A stretch of DNA of 64,000 nucleotides from Pseudevernia furfuracea (lineage: Eukaryota > Ascomycota > Lecanoromycetes > Lecanorales > Parmeliaceae), in the NCBI GenBank assembly GCA_022315425.1, contig JAIUPT010000014.1:310001-374000 (forward strand). The letters run 5' to 3'. Each line of letters starts with the position of its first letter. The stretch's first letter is position 1. The translations under genes and the position numbers were made by a program. Below are positions 56,295-64,000 of this stretch, in pieces. Under the pieces are notes generated by a model, which worked only from the letters and a program-made list of their open reading frames with translations, did no database searches and was not told where the DNA came from.

Positions 56295-57791
56295 TTAGGT
56301 TCTAGATTCTATATGATCTATCTCTTGGCGATATGTGACATGTGACCCCAGATCGGCCACAATATCGAGAACATTCCCGCTCGTGTTCTTTCTCACTTCC
56401 ACCCATCCGCTTTCGCCCACCCGGACAATCCTCCCATCTACGCACACTCGTCGCCAGCGACCATCTGCTTCATCAAAGTCGATCCTCATTCCCTCCACCT
56501 TCTCGTAACCAACCGCTTCACCATCGACATGGGCTCCACCTTGGAATGCTAGTCCCAATATTTTCATCACCTCTTCGCTAGAAATAGCACCAAAATGCAC
56601 TAAGCGTAGCTGGCCATCCAGAGGCTTCGAATGAGGAGAGATGGTCAGTTTCTCTTCCAGGTTAGAGACCAGTGTGGCCAGTATGTACCCATATTTCTGC
56701 GCGTCTAGCATCTGTCGAATTTCATGGCCGTTCTTATCGAGTTTGAAAAGCGTGATTTGACCCCTGTAAACATGCGGTGGAGAGCCATCAGACGGTGAAA
56801 GCAGTTCCTTTGCAGCCATCTGAAAACGTTGACTACCAAATTTGCGGTATTCCGCCGTATCACTGTCAGCCACTAGAGAGGCATGGAGAGCCCAGCTGCA
56901 GACCACAGCGCCATAGATTTCGCCAGCATTAGCAGCAGGCGGTGCTACAGGCTCGGCCTTTCTGCCTTCATCGAGCAAGATTTCCGACCCTGGGGAGAAT
57001 TCTGCAGTCAACGTTGGTAAAGGGTGGGCTTTTCCACGATAGAAGTGACGAAGACCTCGTGTCAGATCGCGATTAAGGCCTGTAGAATTAGCCAAAGCAT
57101 TGCCAGTGCCCATGGTCAAAAGGCCGATCGCTGGCTTGACATATTGTCCGCTTCTCGTTGAAGAAAGCAACACATTGATAGTGTCGACGATCCCGCCGTC
57201 ACCTGATAAAAACAGGATTGTTTGAGAAACGCCTTCATTCGCTCGAGGCAGTATCACCGCGCTGATGAACCTGGCGATGCTCTTGTTGGAGTCTGTAGTA
57301 TGAACATAATAGGAGAAGCGTTGAACGCCACTGGCAGTAAAGGCCGGCTCGACAACGTTATCGTAGAATCCTTGAGCTTCACCTGTACCAGAACCGATGG
57401 AAATTACGACATAAAGACTTGGAACGGAGCCGCTACCTTTGGAAGCACTTCTGGAAGGTACTAATTGCTCAAACCGAGGCGAGATTACATTGGCGTCTAT
57501 GAATGACTGCGGCAGGTTCGTGGCTTCGACATCCTCGAACTTGAAATGCGCTCCTGGGAGTTTGGAGAGGAGCAAAATTTGTTGACTCTTGGTACGGATT
57601 CCTCCATCCTTTCTCCCATCGATGACAGCGATAACGCGGCGGTCGAGAACGGTCTCGTCCCAGGAGTGGCCTTCAATGCTAAGGATTCCCTCTACGGGGT
57701 CGTAGGTCAAGCTGGCATCCTTTCCTCGAACCGTCCCTTGAACCGTCCCTTCATTCCCGCAGTCTTCTTTGGGCGACACTGACATTCTCAT
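56295..57791 (-). CDS. Sphingosine/diacylglycerol kinase-family protein
   Basis: 498 residues from the ATG at 57791 (MRMSVSPKEDCG). The frame is open further to a GTG at 57977, so a 5' exon may exist. The catalytic domain begins at about YVVISIGSGTGEAQGFYDN and has the ATP-binding FLSGDGGIVDTINVLL, with GDGG near residues 197-200, then IGLLTMGTGNALANSTGLN. In the family the two lobes phosphorylate sphingoid bases or diacylglycerol, at membranes. The C-terminal lobe reads VDGEAVGYEKVEGMRIDF and RRVCVDGRIV. The glycine loop is SIGSGTG rather than the usual NPxxG, so substrate assignment is open. It may be a divergent long-chain-base kinase. Confidence 0.82.
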   Translation of the reverse strand: MRMSVSPKEDCGNEGTVQGTVRGKDASLTYDPVEGILSIEGHSWDETVLDRRVIAVIDGRKDGGIRTKSQQILLLSKLPGAHFKFEDVEATNLPQSFIDANVISPRFEQLVPSRSASKGSGSVPSLYVVISIGSGTGEAQGFYDNVVEPAFTASGVQRFSYYVHTTDSNKSIARFISAVILPRANEGVSQTILFLSGDGGIVDTINVLLSSTRSGQYVKPAIGLLTMGTGNALANSTGLNRDLTRGLRHFYRGKAHPLPTLTAEFSPGSEILLDEGRKAEPVAPPAANAGEIYGAVVCSWALHASLVADSDTAEYRKFGSQRFQMAAKELLSPSDGSPPHVYRGQITLFKLDKNGHEIRQMLDAQKYGYILATLVSNLEEKLTISPHSKPLDGQLRLVHFGAISSEEVMKILGLAFQGGAHVDGEAVGYEKVEGMRIDFDEADGRWRRVCVDGRIVRVGESGWVEVRKNTSGNVLDIVADLGSHVTYRQEIDHIESRT

Positions 57792-58130
57792 CTCCCACGG
57801 TGTAGCACTGACAGTGAGCAGAGCCACAGAAGCGGGAACATAGTGAAGGATCCATGGTTGCGGTGTTGCCTGAGTGTAGTGCAAAGCCCATGATGGTGAG
57901 TGCGTCGAAGTTTTGATACCTGCAGCATGCAGGCCTTGAGGAGCGCTTACAACTTTAGCCGGGCGAACCCCTGTCACCGCATTGCTTCGCGCGCAACGTC
58001 TGTCAGCCTCAGCTGCTTCTCAAGCACGGACAACCTCATCAATCGCTGCCTGCAATCACATTTAAGCAGTCCTTGACCATGTACTCTTACATCTCATAGT
58101 ACCGACGCCCCGAACGCAAAGTCACCAAAG
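57792..58130. promoter_or_regulatory. Divergent promoter between the kinase-like gene and a small membrane protein gene
   Basis: 339 bp between divergent starts (57791 - and 58131 +). If the kinase start lies further upstream the region shrinks. No specific site is claimed. Confidence 0.45.
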
Positions 58131-58961
58131 ATGTCGGGCTGGGGCTGTACGTATTTCTCCGAGTGATTCATTAGTAAATAGCTCTAAAATCTGAATCGCA
58201 AACGTGTTTTAATTTTGCTCCTCAGACCTTTTCCATAACTCACTTTCCTCTTTTGAAGAAAAAATGCTGACTATAACATCAACGCAGGGTTCATCCTCGT
58301 CCTCATCCTCCTCATCCCCATCGCCGCGTTCGGTTGGATCGGATATTCACGCCTGAAGGCTCAGCGTGCGGGACGCGATCCTCCTCCATTGTCATCTTAC
58401 ATCCCTTGGAAGCGAGATAGACGTGCAGATGCCTATCCTGCGCCATCTGGCGTTGTTGCCTGGGTGAAGTCAAAGATTCAAGGTTCGGGGTCAAGAAGTG
58501 GAGCATATGAACAGCCGCTGGGACCTGGCGCGAGGAGGGGACTGGATCCGGATGAGGCTTGGGATGCCAGGGTAGGTGCTGAGGCGGATGGGTATGGGGC
58601 TGGTGGGTACTACGAAGAGCAGGAGCTGGGGCTGCGGCCGCCGGCGAGTGGAGCCTATGCTGGTGGAGGATACGGAGGCGGGAGTCAGGCATTGCCAGAT
58701 TATGGCGAAGAAAGAGGCCGCAGTATCAGTCGTGCTGGAATCCCACATATTGGGGGAGGCCAAAAGGGCCTGGATGAGAGATATGATGAGGAGATGGGGC
58801 ATGAGGATCCATTCGGAGATGAGGCGGAGAGAAGCGAGTTAAGAGGTGTCAGCTCGAGACCACACGAGGAAGGCAAAGGTCATTCGAAGCAGGGGAGTGG
58901 AGGCGGGCCACAGGATGACAGTCCCACAGAGAGGAGGAGCATGTTCCATGAGAACGTGTAG
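58131..58961 (+). CDS. Small single-pass membrane protein of a filamentous-fungal family
   Basis: A 16-base first exon (58131-58146, MSGWG) is spliced over a 141-bp intron (GTACGT..ACGCAG) to 58288-58961, giving 229 residues. A membrane segment follows at once (FILVLILLIPIAAFGWIGY, residues about 7-25), then a cytosolic region with SSYIPWKRDRR, GAYEQPLGPGARRGLDPDEAWDAR (quoted in part), a Gly/Tyr-rich stretch (GGYYEEQELGL), and the conserved end SPTERRSMFHENV. This architecture is common in Pezizomycotina, sometimes labelled acid-phosphatase-like, with no proven activity. The MSGWG start in a tiny exon fits the family as I remember it. Confidence 0.8.
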
Positions 58962-59313
58962 GGTTCAGCAAGTCATCTGATGCTGCCCAAAAATTGTATA
59001 ATATTTGCGATGTTGGAAAAGAGTGGAAAGCGAGCACCGCTGTCTTGATCTGTCGTCTCGATCATATTCTGCTGGCGAGGTACTCATGTTGCAAAACATC
59101 ACAATCAATGTGTAGTTATGGTGAATGATCTTTAGTCCTTGGACGCGGCCGTCTCTTACCCTCACAACCTTTACATCCGCGTCCACAACCTTTACCTGCG
59201 CAACTTAGTTCTCGGAAATCATAATTTCTGATGATAGAACAGAGCTACGATCAGTGAACCTCGCCGTACCGTAAGACTACGAGCCAGTCTAACAAATCTC
59301 TTGGTCCTTTAAC
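58962..59313. other. Intergenic, 352 bp, before the asteroid-like gene
   Basis: 3'UTR of the small membrane protein gene and promoter of the next gene on the same strand. CACAACCTTTAC occurs twice near 59162 and 59186, a short direct repeat. Nothing else was seen. Confidence 0.4.
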
Positions 59314-61177
59314 ATGGGAATATCGGGTCTGACCAAGCACCTTCATCCTTACGCAGTCTCGACGGTGGTAGGCTGCCAAACGCCAAACTGCGAAAGGCAC
59401 AAAGGTCAAGACGCACGTCAAAGCAACCAAATCATCATCGATGGACCAGCCTTTGCCTTCTGCATATTGAACAGACTCTTTGTACACAAATCAGTTTCTC
59501 TCAACACTATGGATATGATGCCATCATACGATGAGGTTGGCAAGGGAGCATTGGCGTTTCTCGAGCAATTGGAAAGCTATGGATTGGTAATGTGTGTATT
59601 ATTGATGCATGACTCAAGCTCTTGGCTAATTTGACTGTTCGTTACTCAGTGAAAAGATCTACTTCGACGGCTACCTACCAATACGCAAGCGGGACATCCG
59701 CATTGGACGACTAAGCGATTCTGTCAAGAATTTGAAGAAGTATGTTATTGTGAGGAACAGCGATGAATCACGATCTGAGGATGTACTAGAGTCTCACGAC
59801 AGTGGTATAGCGACATCAAGCCACATCTTCGAAGCAGGATCTCCAGCCTCAACTACTTTCCGTGGCATGATAGCTCCTCCTTTCCTTGTCCCCGCTGTCC
59901 TTGATGCATTATCCTGCAGTAAATATGCAGCTGTGTCTATTACTGTACCTGGTGAGGCAGATGTTTACTGTGCCAAAGCGGCGCGGGATGGAGGTGGCAT
60001 CATTATGACCAACGATTCGGATCTGTTCGTTCATGATCTGGGCTCGCACGGTGCATTTTCATTGTTTCATCAGGCTGAACTCCGTCCAAGTGAGGAAGAA
60101 GAAGAAGAAGAAAAGGGTGGGCACGTAGCCTGCCAAACCGTCAGACTTTCAATCTTCCGTCCCAAAGAAATTGCTGAACGTCTAGGCCTCGCCGACTTAC
60201 AGCGACTCGCCTATGTGTTTTCGAGTACGAGAGAAGTTCTCACTCTGCCGGAAGCCAACATTCGAGCAAAAGAGGACCGAGATATTGGGTCTCTTCCTTT
60301 CCAAGAGTTCCTCGAAGAATACACCACCGAGACTTCAATCACTGAAGCCCGGACGTTTTCCCCAGGATCTTTGGCCAACTACGCTGCTCATGCACCACCT
60401 CTAGATCCTCGGGTGTCAGAGTTCATGCTACAGTTCACAGCGACAAGTCAAAATACCGTCTACATGTACTTGCCGTACCTCATCGACGACCCTTCGAGAT
60501 CCTCAGCATGGCTAGTTTCCACAAAGCAGCGCTCCTTCGCCTATTCAATTCCCAACCACCTTCACGACGGAGGGCAGAAACAGCCGCGAGCCATCATAGC
60601 AGAGTGCCATCGAAGGGGAGACAGAATCGTCACTCAGCAGATGCTCATTTCCTCGCCCGACGGTTTCCGCGTCCGGGCTAGCGAATTCCTGGCCGAAGCC
60701 CAAGACTTCGTCGAGACTCTCGCCGACTATCCCACACACGTGGTTTGGAGAGCTTATGCGCTAGAAGACGTCTACCGCTGGTATCTCAACAACGGCAAGC
60801 CGCCTCCATCGAGGGAGGCGATGACACGGCTCATGACGGGCCTCTCGAAGCCCCATGCGACGTGGGAGGACATCCATCTGTCAGCTCAGGTACAAGCCGT
60901 GCTGTACGCCCTACGTATGACCCAGCAGATATTGGTCTACACCATATCTGCAACAAAGACGGGTCCATCAAACCCGCTGAGGAAACTCGCGTCGATCCTC
61001 GCTGCGCTTCCGTCCATAGCTGAACTGATACCTTCGGGCTTCGAACTGGCCGCTCAAATGTCGACCGTAGAAGATCAAACATGTGGTCTCGATCACCTCC
61101 TCGATTTGCTCGCTGTGAGGTTGCAGAAGGAGGCAGATGCTGAGGAGGCAGTCAATCGTAGCGACGGGGACGCATGA
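59314..61177 (+). CDS. Asteroid-like XPG/FEN1-fold protein
   Basis: Exons 59314-59591 and 59650-61177; the 58-bp intron uses GTGTGT..ACTCAG and is the only choice that keeps the frame into EKIYFDGYLP. 601 residues. The N-terminus MGISGLTKHLHPYA and IIIDGPAFAFCIL match the XPG N-domain, with the first metal-binding Asp in IIIDG. The I-domain-like segment is VPGEADVYCAKAARDGGGII followed by TNDSDLFVHDLG, near residue 193. The rest is the helical C-terminal region typical of fungal asteroid-type proteins. Acidic positions at GEAD and TNDSD are kept, so nuclease activity is possible but unproven. An acidic E-run (PSEEEEEEEK) interrupts the fold. Convergent with UTP21, 202 bp apart. Confidence 0.85.
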
Positions 61178-61379
61178 GTTCTTAGAATTGAATTGTAAGT
61201 TTCGAGTTTGGAAGCCTCTGCCGCAGGATGGATGTCAAGAACAGAAGTGGCCTCTTCAGGTAGGCTATTTCGTGTGCCAACAAGCCCATCTTCCATGTGG
61301 TATCTATAGTATCCAGCCTTACATTATAATCTGATTGATGGTTGAAACATCCCTCAACAGACACAAAGAACAAATGGTC

Positions 61380-64000
61380 TCAACTCCTCCCACTCCTCAT
61401 GAAACCCACAACCCCCCCACAGAATCCCACCATATCACCTAACCTCTTCCCTTCCCTCCCTTGCCACTCCCTCCACTCCACCAACACTTGCCTCAGACCT
61501 GCATTTCCTGGCACAGCATCTCCATGTATTCGTAGGAAAACGGCCATCCATGCCTGCACAAGTTCGTAGTCTCGCTTGCTGCGTAGTTGGTACGTGAGTG
61601 CCGCGACGAAAGGCACGAGCTCCTCTGGGTTGAGAGAACGGATTTCAATATCTGCAGCTGACGGCGAGAGGGTTCTGAGGTGATCGATGAAGGGTGCGTA
61701 GTCGCCAGTTTGTATAGTAGCTTGGAGCGCAGTGGTGAATTGGCTTGCAGTAGCAGCGCGGTCCATCTTCGTGATGCGAGAGCGCTCGGCAAGGGTACTC
61801 TGGTTTTGTTCTTCTGCCTCGAGTGGCTCATGTTTTTTCACGCTGTCGAGGGAAGGAAGAAAGAAAGGGGCTTTTTCGGGGGCTTTGGGGGGTTCCTTAG
61901 GTTTGTTGCGTTGGCGAATGGTATCGAGATGGAGGAGGGTTTGCCAGCGGCTTTTGGGAACAAGACTTAGTGTGAGCATGTCGAGGCTGAGCTGGTCGGT
62001 AGGCGCTAGATCGTTGTAGGTCGTTTCTTGCACTCCTTCGTCTGCCGCTTCATCAAAAGCAGCATCTATAATACCTTGACCAGTCTCCCCAGATAGAGTA
62101 GCTGCAATCGCTGGGCTTATTTCGTCTTCCTTGAGTAGTCTTGTTGGGACGTGGGTGAAGAGCGTACGATTATTCCAGATGTTGATCCCGACGCTATCCG
62201 CGTGGGCAGTAGCTAAGAACTCCCCAGTGTCCGAGAACGCCAACGCTGTACAAAGACTTTCGACTCGGATTGCATTGATGAGATGACCGGTAGGTAGATC
62301 CCACACGCGAATGACCGAATCCATCGATGCTGCGATAATCCATCGACCATCGTTCGAAAAGCAGAAGTCGCTGATCTGGCCCAGACAGCCCCAAAGCTCT
62401 CTCACAAGCTTCTTAGTCTCTGTATCAACCACTCGAATGGATAAGTCGTCGCAGCTCAAGGCTACAAGATCGTTCGGCCTGTGGTATTGAGATGCTATAA
62501 TAGACGTCATGGGAAACCAGTCAATCTCGTTCTGCAGCAAACCTGACTGGAAGTCCCAAAACTTGATCTTTCCGTCCAAGCCACAGCTGATAAGTGTCTT
62601 GTTAAGGCCATCGACCATGAGGCCAGTCACAGCTCTCTTGTGCCTGCCCTCGCCCAAAGCATATTTTCGCGTTCCATCCAAGCCAACAGCAGATGCATCA
62701 TTGCCGGCAGCGTGGCTCATCTTAAGCTTTCTCGCTTGTCCAGGAGTCAGGGATGATGGAAACTTCTGGCGTTGGATACCAGACTGCAAGTTGAACGAGG
62801 ATATGCTTCCGCCAGCTGAACCTACGAGCGCGAAGGTTCCACATGAAGTGACAGCAACGCAGGTTACCTCCATCCCATCACCAGTCTCAAAGGCCCATCT
62901 TCCTGCTTTTTTCCTGCCCCAGAACCAAGTCCTTGCATACTTGTCCCCACGATGACCGGTCACGACGCTTTCCCAACCGGTAGCATTACTCTCTGACGCA
63001 TCAGCAGGACCTTTCTTTGATGTTGTATTCGTCCATACAGCACCCCCACCACTAGAAGCACCCATCCCTCCGTCGCGGTTCAATGAGCAAGCCATAGTTA
63101 TGATCTCAGGTGCTTTCAAATCTTCCAATGTTGTAGAGTTCTCATTCTCCAGACTCTTGCCCAAAAGACCAAGTCTTTTTGCTTTCTTCCGAACGTTGCC
63201 CTGGCTGAGCTCAGTGCTTTGCCCATCTCTTCTTAGACTCCATCCCCAAAAACTTTGATCTCTTCCAGTGCTCATGAGCCATTTACCTCCAGTATCTGCG
63301 CCATCAGAGTTCGATGGCACAAAACTGAGCCGTGTGACTGGTGCTGCATGACCACAGCGCGAATGTAGGATGCGAGGTGTTGGTGATAACGAGTTCGCGT
63401 CAAATATCCAGGATTTCAGTGCGTTGTCCAGTCCACTTGTAAGCATTACGGCTTGACCAGGTAGAAACTCTAATCTGTTTATCCCAACCGAATCGCTGCC
63501 ATGAGCCGAAGAGGGTGGATTGTGAGCCCCCCGCAGAACCCCAGTGATACGTCCTCCATCATTGAGATCCCAGAAGGTTATATCCCCATCACCTGTGCCT
63601 GCGGTAGCCATGATACCTTCTTTGCTACCATCGTCTCCTGCGCCCAGTCCATCAGTGCGAAAAGATATTGAGCGAATTGTAGAAGGACGGGATTCATTAC
63701 TGTTAAGACTTAGGACTGCCTTGTCAGTACGGATGTCATGGACAACTACAGATCCATCCGCGCGGGCTATCGCTAAGAGAGAAAGCGCCGGGGTAGGCTC
63801 CAGGGCAGTGACAGCTCCAGACGAAGCACTCGGTGGAAGAATGGTATAGATGAGCTTGCCTGTGCTGAGGTTCCAAATGTCGAGGCTTCCGTCTTGTTTG
63901 CCCACAAAGACCTTGTTCAAATATGTTGGCATGTTGCATATTCCTCCGGAAAGTATGGCTCCTTGACCGGCCTTTCTTGATATTGTAGGAGTGAGGGTAG
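61380..64000 (-). CDS. UTP21: U3 snoRNP component UTP21 (WDR36), 5' end outside window
   Basis: The frame is open from the window edge, through SGGICNMPTYLNKVFVGKQDG, to the stop at 61380, 873 codons. The ATG at 63932 is internal, so the gene starts beyond the window and about 150-200 N-terminal residues are missing. Many WD40 repeats are visible (GSLDIWNLSTGKLIY; GDITFWDLNDGG; DGKIKFWDFQSG; DSVIRVWDLPTGHL). The Utp21 C-terminal domain follows: RWQTLLHLDTIRQRNKPKEPP and an alpha-helical end (AALTYQLRSKRDYELVQAWM). In the family the protein is part of the small-subunit processome in the nucleolus and is needed for 18S rRNA maturation. No intron is needed in the visible part. Confidence 0.92.
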   Translation of the reverse strand, partial: TLTPTISRKAGQGAILSGGICNMPTYLNKVFVGKQDGSLDIWNLSTGKLIYTILPPSASSGAVTALEPTPALSLLAIARADGSVVVHDIRTDKAVLSLNSNESRPSTIRSISFRTDGLGAGDDGSKEGIMATAGTGDGDITFWDLNDGGRITGVLRGAHNPPSSAHGSDSVGINRLEFLPGQAVMLTSGLDNALKSWIFDANSLSPTPRILHSRCGHAAPVTRLSFVPSNSDGADTGGKWLMSTGRDQSFWGWSLRRDGQSTELSQGNVRKKAKRLGLLGKSLENENSTTLEDLKAPEIITMACSLNRDGGMGASSGGGAVWTNTTSKKGPADASESNATGWESVVTGHRGDKYARTWFWGRKKAGRWAFETGDGMEVTCVAVTSCGTFALVGSAGGSISSFNLQSGIQRQKFPSSLTPGQARKLKMSHAAGNDASAVGLDGTRKYALGEGRHKRAVTGLMVDGLNKTLISCGLDGKIKFWDFQSGLLQNEIDWFPMTSIIASQYHRPNDLVALSCDDLSIRVVDTETKKLVRELWGCLGQISDFCFSNDGRWIIAASMDSVIRVWDLPTGHLINAIRVESLCTALAFSDTGEFLATAHADSVGINIWNNRTLFTHVPTRLLKEDEISPAIAATLSGETGQGIIDAAFDEAADEGVQETTYNDLAPTDQLSLDMLTLSLVPKSRWQTLLHLDTIRQRNKPKEPPKAPEKAPFFLPSLDSVKKHEPLEAEEQNQSTLAERSRITKMDRAATASQFTTALQATIQTGDYAPFIDHLRTLSPSAADIEIRSLNPEELVPFVAALTYQLRSKRDYELVQAWMAVFLRIHGDAVPGNAGLRQVLVEWREWQGREGKRLGDMVGFCGGVVGFMRSGRS

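Noticed and set aside
57720..57752. Duplicated CGAACCGTCCCTT-like 13-mer within the kinase-like gene
   Set aside because: A small in-gene duplication near the N-terminus that looks like ordinary slippage; not enough to call a feature.

Overview
The window looks like nuclear DNA of a filamentous ascomycete (Pezizomycotina). Genes carry short GT-AG introns, mostly 44-60 bp, often with CTAAY-type branch points. Fatty acid synthase is the fungal two-subunit type with alpha and beta genes head to head, and several proteins belong to families known only from filamentous fungi. Class is not resolved; Dothideomycetes or Leotiomycetes are guesses.

Layout. 1-24 kb is a dense housekeeping block: the 3' end of an unrecognised gene, a Cid1-type nucleotidyltransferase (-), the TFIIF large subunit (+), FAS2 (-) and FAS1 (+) sharing an 845-bp divergent promoter, and an RBR E3 ubiquitin ligase (-). 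25-52 kb is a sparse, accessory-like stretch. Intact genes in it are a second Myb/SANT gene, a glycine-rich repeat protein, an aquaporin, an inositol monophosphatase-like gene and a DxD glycosyltransferase-like membrane protein. Between them lie broken genes: a Myb/SANT gene, an SRA (YDG) domain gene with an in-frame TAG, a DUF6604-type gene, the 3' part of a fungal polytopic membrane protein, an F-box-like gene with a frameshift, and a large fungal-specific gene with at least five lesions. A decayed minisatellite, an AT-rich island and microsatellites also lie here. 52-64 kb returns to intact conserved genes: a ROG1-type DUF676 lipase (-), a sphingosine/diacylglycerol kinase-like gene (-), a small membrane protein (+), an asteroid-like XPG-fold protein (+) and UTP21 (-, 5' end outside the window).

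How the genes relate. FAS1 and FAS2 together encode the whole cytosolic fatty acid synthase and almost certainly share regulation. ROG1-type lipase and the lipid-kinase-like gene are adjacent on one strand, but nothing shows a functional link. The strongest unusual signal is the concentration of disrupted genes at 25-52 kb, flanked by intact genes tens of kb long. That argues against general sequencing error and for local gene decay, possibly including repeat-induced point mutation. Exon boundaries given here were worked out by hand from reading frame, splice signals and remembered family conservation; no similarity search was run.
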